Origin: CAYZZA01 sp964482685
GTDB taxonomy: Bacteria > Bacillota > Bacilli > Lactobacillales > Carnobacteriaceae_A
Direction: 5' to 3'
Length of the DNA stretch: 30,933 nucleotides
NCBI GenBank assembly: GCA_964482685.1
Contig: CAYZZA010000012.1
Coordinates: forward strand, 1-30,933
The translations under genes and the position numbers were made by a program. The notes beneath the pieces were generated by a model, which had not been told where the DNA came from, ran no database searches, and saw only the letters and a program-made list of their open reading frames with translations. The first letter of the stretch is position 1. Each line of letters starts with the position of its first letter. Below are positions 15,951-24,149 of this stretch, piece after piece.

Positions 15951-16586
15951 ATGAAAGACAAGCGCATTCCGATCGCAAGCGCCAAACGTTTGTCCTTGTA
16001 TTATCGGTACTTGTGCATCTTATATGAAATGGGAACAACGCAAATCTCGTCCGTTGAATTGAGCGAGGCGTTAAAAGTGGATAGTGCGACTATTCGTAGG
16101 GATTTTTCTTCTTTTGGTGCATTAGGCAAACGCGGCTATGGGTATGATGTGGAAGAGTTGATGCGCTTTTTTAGTCAGTTGCTCAATCAAGACCGGCTAA
16201 CAAAAGTTGCATTGGTGGGCGTAGGAAATCTGGGACGCGCTCTTTTGCAGTACAATTTTAAACGAACACACAACATCCAAATTGACGCAGGGTTTGATGT
16301 CCAAGACTCTCTCATAGGCACAATCCAACACGACGTGCCTATTTATCCGCCTCATGAAATGGAGGCATATATACGTGAACATGGCATTCGAGTGGCAATT
16401 TTGAGTGTGCCAGCAGAAGCAGCTCAACAAACGGTCGATGTGCTTGTTCATGCAGGAGTAAAAGGAATCTTGAACTTTACTCCAATCCGCGTATCCGTAC
16501 CTGAAGATGTGCGTGTCCAACAAGTGGACTTAACCAATGAACTCCAAACACTGATCTATTTTATCACGCCTGATTCAGACGTATAA
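15951..16586 (+). CDS. rex: Redox-sensing transcriptional repressor Rex
   Basis: Rex senses the NADH/NAD+ ratio and represses fermentation and respiration genes when NADH is low. The 211-aa protein has an N-terminal winged helix (IPIASAKRLSLYYRYL to DFSSFGALGKRGYGYDV, about 7-66), a Rossmann domain with GVGNLGRAL at 90-98, and a C-terminal helix ending LIYFITPDSDV that swaps in the dimer. The ATG has AGAGGAAG upstream. In B. subtilis, rex (ydiH) follows ydiF and moaC; moaC is absent here and ydiF is inverted. A perfect palindromic terminator follows. Confidence 0.97.
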   Translation: MKDKRIPIASAKRLSLYYRYLCILYEMGTTQISSVELSEALKVDSATIRRDFSSFGALGKRGYGYDVEELMRFFSQLLNQDRLTKVALVGVGNLGRALLQYNFKRTHNIQIDAGFDVQDSLIGTIQHDVPIYPPHEMEAYIREHGIRVAILSVPAEAAQQTVDVLVHAGVKGILNFTPIRVSVPEDVRVQQVDLTNELQTLIYFITPDSDV

Positions 16587-16622
16587 GAAAAGGTGTGAGT
16601 CCGCATAAAAAAAGACGATGGC

Positions 16623-16662
16623 AAAAAAGCTCGTTCCTATTCGAATAGGAACGAGCTTTTTT
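16623..16662. terminator. Perfect palindromic bidirectional terminator
   Basis: A 40-bp perfect inverted repeat: AAAAAAGCTCGTTCCTATTC pairs with its exact complement ending in TTTTTT. It ends rex and, on the other strand, the DUF305 gene. Confidence 0.95.
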
Positions 16663-16699
16663 GATACGAGTATGGGTTAAATTTTTTTACCCAGAATCA

Positions 16700-17161
16700 C
16701 TAGTCTTGGATGCCATTTTCTTTGATATCTTCAATGAGTTCTTTCATCTCTTCAATTTCTTTTCGTTGTGCTTCAATAATGGCTTTGCTCAATTCTTGGA
16801 CACGTGGGTCTTCTAAATTGGCCCGTTCACTTGTCAAGATGGCTACCGAGTGATGAGGAATCATGGCACTCATCCACGACGTGTCATCAATGGTTGCTTG
16901 GCTTCTGACCAACCAAAGTGAGCCACTAAAAGTCACCAACGACACAAGTAAAATAAGGTAATTCACTTTTTTATTTGTATACATGTTCCACATAAACAAC
17001 ATCATCACAACCGCCATAACAGCACCCATCAACAGTGCCATGTACACACGTGTTTCGCTAAATGTAGCGTGCGGGAGTGAGTACGTGTTTAAATACATCA
17101 ACCCATACATAATTACTGTTGAGGTCAAAATCATGACCCCGAATCGAGTGTACTTCTTCAT
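16700..17161 (-). CDS. DUF305 family membrane protein
   Basis: The 153-aa protein has three membrane segments (about 8-26, 38-58 and 66-85), then a DUF305 domain with the hallmark MIPHHSVAI, ERANLEDPRV and AQRKEIEEM, rich in His and Met. DUF305 proteins belong to a ferritin-like helical family often found near copper or redox genes; no enzymatic role is proven here. Two in-frame ATGs are possible. I prefer the one at 17161, which stands 6 nt after AGGAGG, over 17167, which directly abuts it. It is convergent with rex and divergent from the DUF302 gene. Confidence 0.85.
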   Translation of the reverse strand: MKKYTRFGVMILTSTVIMYGLMYLNTYSLPHATFSETRVYMALLMGAVMAVVMMLFMWNMYTNKKVNYLILLVSLVTFSGSLWLVRSQATIDDTSWMSAMIPHHSVAILTSERANLEDPRVQELSKAIIEAQRKEIEEMKELIEDIKENGIQD

Positions 17162-17444
17162 AAACATCCTCCTTTATACTTCTAAAAGGGACAAGACAAA
17201 GACAAAAAAATTCAGACAACAGTGAACAACAATGTGAGAAAAAATGGATAGAAGAAAAAGAACTATAAAAGAAGCGTACCACGTGCTTTTTTTGTGTCAA
17301 CAAATAGGAACTGTCGCTTCGATTGAGAAAGAATGGAAATAAAGGTCGCATGTCGCGAGTGGACTCTGTATACTAAAAGTAAGTAAATCGCTAGTTTTTT
17401 TATGTAAGGAAAAAAATACGCATCTGTCGTAAAGAAGAGAGAAG

Positions 17445-17816
17445 ATGGAACTTGTATATGAACGAAAGACAGCCAAAAGTCTTGCCGAGGCACTTGTCTC
17501 GTTGCGAGAAAACTTAAACGAGAGAGCTTTTGGGGTGTTATGGGAGCTAAACTTTAAGGACAAACTTGGAGAGCACGGTCTTTCTTTTGAGGAAGACTTT
17601 GTTGTGTTAGAAGTGTGCAATCCGCAACAAGCCAAAGAGGTCTTGGAACGAAATAGCCAAATCGGGTACGTGTTGCCGTGCAAAATGGTAGTGAGAACTG
17701 AAAAAGGGACTACGTACATAGGCATGACCAATCCAGAGCGGTTGATTGCGTTATTTGAAGACAACGAATTAGGTGTTGTCGCCAAACAAGTCGCGCAGGT
17801 GTTAACCGAGGCTGTA
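17445..17816 (+). CDS. DUF302 domain protein, 3' end lost in an assembly gap
   Basis: 124 codons are visible before the N run. The text FGVLWELNFKDKLGEHGL, EDFVVLEVCNPQQAKEVLE, GYVLPCKMVV and TYIGMTNPERLI matches the DUF302 (TT1751-like) family, including its conserved VCNP and LPC Cys residues. Family members are about 125-135 aa, so only a few residues should be missing. DUF302 is of unknown function, often beside metal or sulfur genes. TATACT at 17369-17374 may be its -10. The ATG at 17445 fits the family N-terminus, though the ribosome site (GAGAGAAG) is close. If the gap edges are fused on their shared 10 bases, the frame runs 29 further codons through the terminator, which looks unnatural. 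Confidence 0.82.
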
Positions 17817-17916
17817 NNNNNNNNNNNNNNNNNNNNNNNNNNNNNNNNNNNNNNNNNNNNNNNNNNNNNNNNNNNNNNNNNNNNNNNNNNNNNNNNNNNN
17901 NNNNNNNNNNNNNNNN
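17817..17916. other. Assembly gap of 100 N
   Basis: Exactly 100 unknown bases, a conventional placeholder for a gap of unknown size. Both edges carry CGAGGCTGTA (17807-17816 and 17917-17926), so the contigs may overlap, or a repeat may have broken the assembly. The end of the DUF302 gene lies here. Confidence 0.97.
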
Positions 17917-17965
17917 CGAGGCTGTATTTTCTGTCGCATATTCAGATTTGTTTACCTGTGCAACA

Positions 17966-18009
17966 AAAAAGAGGCAACAACCTTCCATTAAGGTTTGTTG
18001 CCTCTTTTT
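17966..18009. terminator. Bidirectional terminator overlapping the end of ydiK
   Basis: AAAAAGAGGCAACAA pairs with TTGTTGCCTCTTTTT, with an inner CTT/AAG step. The right arm encodes the last codons of the minus-strand ydiK-like gene (…KRGNKP). It probably terminates both that gene and the DUF302 transcript. Confidence 0.88.
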
Positions 18010-18191
18010 AGTTTGAGATACAACAAGAGCATGTTGGTCCCTTTGACAATATCGTGTGCACCAAACATCGCAAATACAATGGGCAAAAAGCCCCATCCAC
18101 TGATCAAGATTTGGTCAATAGTAAAATAGACGAAAAGTGCTCCAAGTATATAGGTAAATGCAATTTGGAGAAGAAATGATTTTTCTGACAT
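17988..18191 (-). CDS. Small membrane protein, YdiK-like (DUF4305)
   Basis: The 67-aa protein has two membrane segments (about 8-28 and 31-50) and a basic C-terminus. Size, topology (ILGALFVYFTIDQI then a second helix) and position beside ydiL and groESL match B. subtilis YdiK. Function is unknown. AAAGGAC precedes the ATG, 21 bp after the ydiL-like gene, so they form an operon. The final six codons lie within the terminator stem. Confidence 0.78.
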   Translation of the reverse strand: MSEKSFLLQIAFTYILGALFVYFTIDQILISGWGFLPIVFAMFGAHDIVKGTNMLLLYLKLKRGNKP

Positions 18192-18212
18192 ACATCGTTG
18201 TCCTTTCTAGCG

Positions 18213-18881
18213 TTACATGCCTTTGGTTGCAAATTGAAGCCAGATAGCAGCTGTGTTCATCAGTACATGTGCGATAATGGGTGCTTTTAAACTTTTTGTT
18301 TTTACGTACAAGAACGAAAAAACAAAAGCCATGGAAGAATACACGAGTAGGTGGCCATCCATATGGATAAAAGCAAACAGCAACGCACTGACAATCGCTG
18401 CCCCAATCAATCCTACATGTTCAATCAAAGAACCGAAAATCACTTTGCGGAAAACAAATTCTTCCATGATTGGTCCCGCAATGCCAATGATGACAAAGAA
18501 CACTGGGAATTTTTGGGTGAGTGCAAACAAAGATTGTGTATTTGCAGACTCTTGCGGCAAATTAAACAAGACGGTTTCAATTATAGCGGCAATTTGTTGT
18601 GCAAACAAGGCGATAAACAATCCCGCAATTCCCCACAATACAACAGAGAGCAAAGGCAACGGTTCTTGTTCGTCAATGGGAGTCGTATAGTCGTTTTTTT
18701 TGTTTAGCCAAATCATGGCAAAGGCTCCTAGAACAAAAGCGGCTAATGTTCCATACACACTGCCATACAGTTGCAAGGTTGGGTTTTTGGGAAGCAGAGC
18801 AAGCACAAAAACAGGTACGATTTGAGCTGCGGTGTAGATCAGCAAAATCTGAAGTGCAGATTTTGATTGCTGTATTTTCAA
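18213..18881 (-). CDS. CPBP family intramembrane metalloprotease, YdiL-like
   Basis: The 222-aa multi-spanning protein has six to eight hydrophobic segments and the three CPBP (Abi) motifs in order: EEFVFRK (EExxxR), FAFIHMDGH (FxxxH) and HVLMN (HxxxN), which form the intramembrane glutamyl-type protease centre. B. subtilis YdiL occupies the same place next to groESL. Substrates are not known. The start is TTG at 18881, with AAGGATGG 6 nt upstream. It is divergent from groES and transcribed with the ydiK-like gene. Confidence 0.88.
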   Translation of the reverse strand: MKIQQSKSALQILLIYTAAQIVPVFVLALLPKNPTLQLYGSVYGTLAAFVLGAFAMIWLNKKNDYTTPIDEQEPLPLLSVVLWGIAGLFIALFAQQIAAIIETVLFNLPQESANTQSLFALTQKFPVFFVIIGIAGPIMEEFVFRKVIFGSLIEHVGLIGAAIVSALLFAFIHMDGHLLVYSSMAFVFSFLYVKTKSLKAPIIAHVLMNTAAIWLQFATKGM

Positions 18882-19047
18882 TTACATCCATCCTTATGAT
18901 AAATTTCAACTAGGTTCCATTGGGTTCTGGAACGAATAGATAATACTTACTAATATACCATATGCATGCGCTCATTTCCATTTTGCCTAAGGAACAAATC
19001 ATTGGAAGCGCAAATGGAGAAAGCAAACCAAAAGACGAGAGTCACTC

Positions 19048-19076
19048 TTGCTTTTTTTGGTGCTTTTGATTATGAT
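19048..19076 (+). promoter_or_regulatory. Sigma-A promoter of groESL
   Basis: TTGCTT (19048-19053) and TATGAT (19071-19076) are spaced by 17 bp. The CIRCE operator begins 11 bp after the -10, covering the start of transcription. Confidence 0.7.
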
Positions 19077-19087
19077 AAGAAAAGAGT

Positions 19088-19114
19088 TGGCACTCAGAGA
19101 AGATGAGTGCTAAA
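19088..19114 (+). promoter_or_regulatory. CIRCE operator (HrcA binding site)
   Basis: TTGGCACTC, 9 nt, GAGTGCTAA. This is the CIRCE consensus TTAGCACTC-N9-GAGTGCTAA with one changed base in the left arm. HrcA repression of groESL is the established role; hrcA is not in the window. Confidence 0.96.
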
Positions 19115-19146
19115 CAACTAGATACTTAAACTATGGAGGGATTTCA

Positions 19147-19431
19147 GTGTTAAAACCATTAAGCAATCGAGTCATCCTTGACGTACTCAAAGAAGAACAA
19201 AAATCAGCTGGGGGACTTGTTTTACCTGAATCAGCAACAGAAACCCCACAAAAAGCAACAGTCGTAGCTGTTGGAGACGGCCGTATCCTTGAAAATGGCC
19301 AAAAAGTAGAGGTCAGCGTACATGTAGGTGATGTTGTATTCTTTGAAAAATATGCAGGATCAGAAGTCAAATACGAAGGAAAAGAGTACCTCGTAGTCAA
19401 AGATTCCGATATTCTAGCTGTGCTTCCTTAA
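19147..19431 (+). CDS. groES: Co-chaperonin GroES
   Basis: The 94-aa heptameric lid of the GroEL chamber. It has KPLSNRVILDV at the N-terminus, the mobile loop region KSAGGLVLPESA (about 20-31), VGDGRILENGQ, and the C-terminal YLVVKDSDILAVL. The start is GTG, with GGAGGG 9 nt upstream. Expression is set by the promoter and CIRCE just before it. The spacer to groEL is unusually long (164 bp). Confidence 0.98.
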   Translation: MLKPLSNRVILDVLKEEQKSAGGLVLPESATETPQKATVVAVGDGRILENGQKVEVSVHVGDVVFFEKYAGSEVKYEGKEYLVVKDSDILAVLP

Positions 19432-19595
19432 TCAGAAGCCTAAAGCAAGTCGCGAAAGAGACTCCTGATAAAAGAACTTTATGTAAGAACACATAGCAAC
19501 ATAGAAACCGTTTGCTCAACGGACTAAATGAATAAGCAAGGATTGAAGGTATCCGCTTGAGTGGGTGCTTAATTATATAAATGAGGTGACATGGA

Positions 19596-21218
19596 ATGGT
19601 AAAAGAAATTAAATTTTCAGAAGATGCACGTGCAGCAATGCTTCGTGGAGTAGATATGTTGGCCAACACCGTGAAAGTGACGCTAGGGCCTAAGGGAAGA
19701 AACGTCGTATTAGACAAATCTTTTGGTTCGCCACAAATTACCAATGATGGTGTGACGATTGCACAACAAATTGAACTAGAAGATCACTTTGAAAACATGG
19801 GTGCGCAACTTGTTGCTGAAGTAGCCAGTAAAACCAACGACATCGCAGGAGATGGAACAACTACAGCAACTGTTTTAACTCAAGCAATTGTTCGAGAAGG
19901 CATGAAAAACGTGACTGCTGGAGCAAATCCTGTTGGGATTCGTCGTGGAATCGAGCAAGCAACGAAAGTAGCCGTGGAAGAATTGCGTGCAATTTCGATG
20001 CACGTAGATTCGAAAGAATCTATTGCACAAATTGCATCCATCTCTTCTGGAGATGAAGAAATTGGGCAGCTGCTATCCGATGCTATGGAGCGTGTAGGCA
20101 GTGATGGCGTTATTACCATTGAAGAATCTCAAGGAATCGAAACCGAGATGGATGTGGTAGAAGGAATGCAATTTGACCGTGGGTACTTGTCCCAATACAT
20201 GGTATCCGATAACGACAAAATGGAAGCAAACTTAGACAACCCATATATTTTGATTACGGATAAAAAAATCACCAATATCCAAGATGTCTTGCCTGTTTTA
20301 GAAGATGTGATGCAACAAAGCCGTCCATTGCTCATTATTGCAGACGACATTGAAGGGGAAGCTCTTCCAACACTTGTCTTAAATAAAATTCGTGGAACCC
20401 TAAACGTCGTAGCGGTTAAAGCACCTGGGTTTGGAGATCGCCGCAAAGGCATGCTTGAGGACATTGCCATCTTGACAGGCGGAACCGTCATTACAAGTGA
20501 TTTAGGACTTGAATTGAAAGACACGAGCATTGAACAATTGGGACAAGCAACAAAAGTGGTAGTCACAAAAGACAACACAACCATTGTGGAAGGCGCTGGA
20601 GATACGGACGCAATCGAGCAACGTGTGGCTATGTTGCGTTCTCAATCAGACGAGACGACATCTGAATTCGACCGCGAAAAACTACAAGAACGTATTGCCA
20701 AACTGGCTGGCGGGGTTGCGGTGATCAAAGTTGGAGCAGCCACTGAAACAGAACAAAAAGAACGCAAGTTGCGCATTGAAGATGCGTTGAATGCGTCTCG
20801 TGCAGCAGTAGAAGAAGGTGTCATCGCTGGTGGTGGAACCGCGTATATCAACATCTTAAGTAAGCTGTCCACAATTGAAGCAGAAGGGGATGTCGCAACA
20901 GGTGTGCGCATTGTCCTTCGCGCATTAGAAGAACCTGTTCGTCAAATTGCTGAAAATGCTGGTCTTGAAGGCAGTGTAATTGTTGAGAAAGTGAAGAACC
21001 AAGAAATTGGCTTTGGGTTCAATGCCGCAACAGGCGAAATGGTTAACATGATTGAAGCGGGAATTATTGACCCGACAAAAGTAACTCGTTCTGCTCTTCA
21101 AAACGCAGCTAGCGTGGCCGCATTACTCTTAACAACCGAAGCGGTTGTTGCAGAGATTCCAGAACCTGCTGCTCCAATGGGCGGCATGGATCCAAGCGGT
21201 ATGGGTGGCATGATGTAA
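19596..21218 (+). CDS. groEL: Chaperonin GroEL
   Basis: The 540-aa subunit of the ATP-driven tetradecameric folding chamber. It has VKVTLGPKGRNVVLDK at 26-41, the ATP-site NDGVT (50-54) and GDGTTTATVL (85-94), the apical-domain text through PGFGDRRK, and the equatorial return GGGTAYINI. The C-terminal Gly-Gly-Met tail (GGMDPSGMGGMM) is standard. GAGGTGAC lies before the ATG. No heat-shock operator is seen in the groES-groEL spacer, so it should be co-transcribed with groES. Confidence 0.99.
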   Translation: MVKEIKFSEDARAAMLRGVDMLANTVKVTLGPKGRNVVLDKSFGSPQITNDGVTIAQQIELEDHFENMGAQLVAEVASKTNDIAGDGTTTATVLTQAIVREGMKNVTAGANPVGIRRGIEQATKVAVEELRAISMHVDSKESIAQIASISSGDEEIGQLLSDAMERVGSDGVITIEESQGIETEMDVVEGMQFDRGYLSQYMVSDNDKMEANLDNPYILITDKKITNIQDVLPVLEDVMQQSRPLLIIADDIEGEALPTLVLNKIRGTLNVVAVKAPGFGDRRKGMLEDIAILTGGTVITSDLGLELKDTSIEQLGQATKVVVTKDNTTIVEGAGDTDAIEQRVAMLRSQSDETTSEFDREKLQERIAKLAGGVAVIKVGAATETEQKERKLRIEDALNASRAAVEEGVIAGGGTAYINILSKLSTIEAEGDVATGVRIVLRALEEPVRQIAENAGLEGSVIVEKVKNQEIGFGFNAATGEMVNMIEAGIIDPTKVTRSALQNAASVAALLLTTEAVVAEIPEPAAPMGGMDPSGMGGMM

Positions 21219-21302
21219 GAGAGAGGTACTCTCTTTAAACAGCACTCATTTGTATACGTGTGCGTGCAAAAGATTAAACTGATTTAGAAATAGCTTACCC
21301 AC

Positions 21303-21336
21303 AAAACTCTCGAGGCCAAGATGCCTCGAGAGTTTT
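21303..21336 (+). terminator. Intrinsic terminator of groESL
   Basis: AAAACTCTCGAGGC pairs perfectly with GCCTCGAGAGTTTT around CAAGAT, followed by more T. It lies 85 bp after groEL. Confidence 0.94.
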
Positions 21337-21491
21337 TTAAAAAAAAAGAAGTTCCAAAGTACGAAAAACACCTACTAACATACCTAGCACAAATTGAAAG
21401 AGATACGAGCAAGAAACTCAGCCAGAAAAGCATCATTTAAACGTTTTATTCGGGAAAGCGCTCGATGTCTAGTAGTATAAAAGAAGATATA

Positions 21492-21512
21492 TCCACAAGA
21501 TGTAGTTGTGGA
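21492..21512 (+). promoter_or_regulatory. Operator-like palindrome before the UvrA2-like gene
   Basis: TCCACAA, a 7-nt spacer, then TTGTGGA: a perfect 7-bp inverted repeat. A TATAAA at 21476-21481 is a possible -10, placing the repeat at about +5 to +25, where a repressor would block. Alternatively it forms an RNA hairpin: the right arm runs into GGAGGAG (21511-21517). No regulator gene is adjacent. Confidence 0.5.
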
Positions 21513-21581
21513 GGAGTTGTATAGAAGAAAGTGAGCCACATTCAGCAGTCGCATCCAAGCAAACAAAGAAAAGGTGGTACG

Positions 21582-23849
21582 ATGAACACACATATGGACA
21601 AAATTGTGTTAAAAGGACTCACAGAAAACAATTTAAAAAATATTGATCTGACTCTGCCAAAAGGAAAGATGACTGTTTTTACAGGAGTCTCCGGTTCTGG
21701 AAAAAGCTCGGTTGTGTTTGATGTTTTAGCACGAGAAAGCAGAAGGCAAATGACACTGAATTATCCATTCTATGTAAGAAATCAAATGCCGCGGTACGAA
21801 CGTCCACATGCGGAATTGATGCGCAACCTCAGTCCTGTAGTCGTAGTGGAGCAACGCGCGGTAGGGGGAAATGTACGTTCCACCCTTGGCACATACATGG
21901 ACATTGACCCATTGATCCGGCTTTTGTTTTCAAGAATCGGGACCCCTCAAGTTGGCTCTGCCACCGACTTCACCAAACAAAGTTCATTTGGAAGGTGTCC
22001 ACGGTGCGATGGATTTGGAGAAGTAGTCACCCCAGATATACACAAATTAGTGGATTTTGACAAATCTCTTCGGGACTACGCTGTTCAGTTTAAACCATTG
22101 TCGCCATCTGGTTGGCAAGGACAATGGATGATGACTTCTGGCTTGTTTGATCCAGATATTCCACTCAAAGACTACCCAAAAGATACGTTGGCGCTTTTCT
22201 TGCACGGCCCTCCTGGAGGCGGAACAGTATATGCTCCATTTCATACAAAAGACGGTCCTCAAAATGCGCAATGGGATGGTTTGATTCCACGGTTTGTCCG
22301 GTTGTACATCAACCGTGACATCACAAAGTTAAAACAAGTCTCCCAAGAAGATGTGTTGGCGGTATCTACTCGCTCGACGTGTCCTCTTTGTGGAGGATCT
22401 GGATTAAATCCTAAAGTGCTAGACAGCAAAATAAATGGAGCCAACATTTTAGAGTACACACACGTAGAAGTCACAGAACTTTTGACGCACTTAGAAAATA
22501 TCACAGATCCTCTTGGGACACCACTAGCTCAACAAGCGATGCCCATACTTGTGCAACTAATTGAGATGGGGTTAGGCTATTTGAGTTTGTCTCGACAAAT
22601 GAATACTTTATCGGGTGGAGAGGCACAAAGAGTCAAAATAGCCAGACACTTAGGGAGTAGCTTAAATAACTTAACGTATATTTTTGACGAACCGAGTGCT
22701 GGGCTTCATCCAGAAGAAGTACATCTGTTGCTACAGATGCTCAAAACAATCAAACAACACCACAATACCGTGATTGTGATTGAGCATGATTTGTCTATCA
22801 TCAGACAAGCAGACGAACTTGTAGAAATGGGCCCAAAGGCTGGAACAGAAGGTGGAAGTGTCGTCTACCAAGGCACGTTAGAGGGACTAAAAGACTCCGC
22901 AGCTGTGACCAATTTGGACCATACCGTACAAATCAACCGCTCACCTATCAAGCCAATAAAGTGGTTTTCCATTCGAGGTGCATCTGTTCACAACTTGAAA
23001 AACATCAGTCTAGACATTCCAAAACAGGTCTTAGTCTCTGTTTGTGGCGTGTCTGGTTCGGGTAAGAGCACGTTGATGCGAGAGGTGTTTGTGGAAAAAT
23101 ATCCAGACACCATTACGGTTGGTCAGGACCGAATAGGTATCTCCAGTCGCTCCACTCTTGCGACCTACATGGGCATTATGGACGACATTCGTGGAATGTT
23201 TTCAAAAGCGACGGGACAACCGATTGGGCTTTTTAGTTTTAACTCACTCGGTGCGTGTCCAGTGTGTCACGGAAAAGGAGTCACGCATCCTGACGTTGCG
23301 TTTGCTGACCCTGTTACGATTACATGTGAAGCATGTGGGGGAAGTCGCTATTCAAATGAGGCTTTGTCTCACACGTACAATGGAAAAAACATTGTAGAGG
23401 TTTTAGCCCTTACAGTCGACGAAGCCCTCTCAATTATCGAGAAGCCTACAACTGTGAAAAAACTAACTACATTAAAAGAAGTAGGATTAGGCTATTTGAC
23501 ACTAGGTCAGACAACAAGTTCGATGAGTGGCGGAGAAATTCAACGGCTTAAACTGGCAAGCTACTTAAAAAAAGAAGGACATATCTACCTCCTAGATGAA
23601 CCTTCTTTAGGTCTCCATTTCGACGATACAGTCGTTTTGCTAAATGTGTTTCAGACGCTGATCAACAAAGGAAATTCAGTCATGATCATTGAACATAACT
23701 TGGATTTTATCGCTGCAAGTGATTGGGTCATAGAGTTGGGTCCTGAAGGCGGAAAAAGAGGAGGGTACGTGCTATTTGAAGGCACGCCTGAAGATCTGTT
23801 GCATGCAGAAACGCCTACATCAAAATGGCTAAAAAGAGAACAGGCATAA
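21582..23849 (+). CDS. UvrA2-type ABC ATPase (UvrA-like, lacking the UvrB-binding domain)
   Basis: The 755-aa protein has duplicated UvrA-type ABC modules: Walker A GVSGSGKSS (35-43) and a second GVSGSGKST; signatures LSGGEAQR and MSGGEIQR; Walker B IFDEPSAGLH and LLDEPSLGLH. Zinc-module Cys pairs are present (CPRC, CPLC, CPVC, CEAC). At 755 aa it is nearly 200 shorter than UvrA (about 940 aa), fitting the UvrA2/DrrC class that lacks the UvrB-interaction insert and is linked to tolerance of DNA-binding drugs in some actinobacteria. The frame begins at a GTG at 21531, but the ATG at 21582 has AAAGGTGG upstream and starts at the family N-terminus. It appears monocistronic. Confidence 0.9.
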   Translation: MNTHMDKIVLKGLTENNLKNIDLTLPKGKMTVFTGVSGSGKSSVVFDVLARESRRQMTLNYPFYVRNQMPRYERPHAELMRNLSPVVVVEQRAVGGNVRSTLGTYMDIDPLIRLLFSRIGTPQVGSATDFTKQSSFGRCPRCDGFGEVVTPDIHKLVDFDKSLRDYAVQFKPLSPSGWQGQWMMTSGLFDPDIPLKDYPKDTLALFLHGPPGGGTVYAPFHTKDGPQNAQWDGLIPRFVRLYINRDITKLKQVSQEDVLAVSTRSTCPLCGGSGLNPKVLDSKINGANILEYTHVEVTELLTHLENITDPLGTPLAQQAMPILVQLIEMGLGYLSLSRQMNTLSGGEAQRVKIARHLGSSLNNLTYIFDEPSAGLHPEEVHLLLQMLKTIKQHHNTVIVIEHDLSIIRQADELVEMGPKAGTEGGSVVYQGTLEGLKDSAAVTNLDHTVQINRSPIKPIKWFSIRGASVHNLKNISLDIPKQVLVSVCGVSGSGKSTLMREVFVEKYPDTITVGQDRIGISSRSTLATYMGIMDDIRGMFSKATGQPIGLFSFNSLGACPVCHGKGVTHPDVAFADPVTITCEACGGSRYSNEALSHTYNGKNIVEVLALTVDEALSIIEKPTTVKKLTTLKEVGLGYLTLGQTTSSMSGGEIQRLKLASYLKKEGHIYLLDEPSLGLHFDDTVVLLNVFQTLINKGNSVMIIEHNLDFIAASDWVIELGPEGGKRGGYVLFEGTPEDLLHAETPTSKWLKREQA

Positions 23850-23939
23850 ATGCATTTTTTTAGTTTTTTTTTAGAGCGTAGCAACTAAACAAACTAGAAG
23901 CACACAAAATTTGAGACAAAAAATTTAAAATTCAGCATA

Positions 23940-23994
23940 AAAACTAGCTAGCTCATATGGAGGAACAGATAGCCCATATAAGTTGGCTAGTTTT
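23940..23994 (+). terminator. Probable terminator of the UvrA2-like gene
   Basis: AAAACTAGC pairs with GCTAGTTTT; an inner ATATGG/CCCATAT-type stem extends it. TTTTATTCTTTC follows. The interior is imperfect, so another structured RNA is possible. Confidence 0.7.
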
Positions 23995-24149
23995 ATTCTT
24001 TCGTTAGGGATCCTGGGTGGGCAGGTTCTTTGAATAAAGAAGATACGTCAAGAGGGGTGTGCGCACCGACTGAATCTAGCAAATAAAGAAGACACATCAT
24101 GTGAAAAAAACACCTAAATTTGGATGGTTAGGCTTGCAATAGGATAAAG

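Noticed and set aside
17170..17200. Promoter TTTGTC-16-TATAAA (minus) for the DUF305 gene
   Set aside because: It would start transcription almost at the ATG, leaving no room for the AGGAGG site.
17287..17305. Rex-box-like TTTGT-GTCA-ACAAA
   Set aside because: The arms are only 5 bp and do not fit the TTGTGA-N6-TCACAA Rex consensus.
17710..18096. 128-aa minus-strand frame across the N run
   Set aside because: It exists only because unknown bases hide stops; it overlaps real genes on both sides.
20129..20584. 151-aa minus-strand frame
   Set aside because: It is antisense to groEL; Ser-rich text is typical of a shadow of a conserved coding frame.
21582..23849. Nucleotide excision repair UvrA itself
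   Set aside because: It is nearly 200 aa too short, lacks the UvrB-binding insert and is not beside uvrB.
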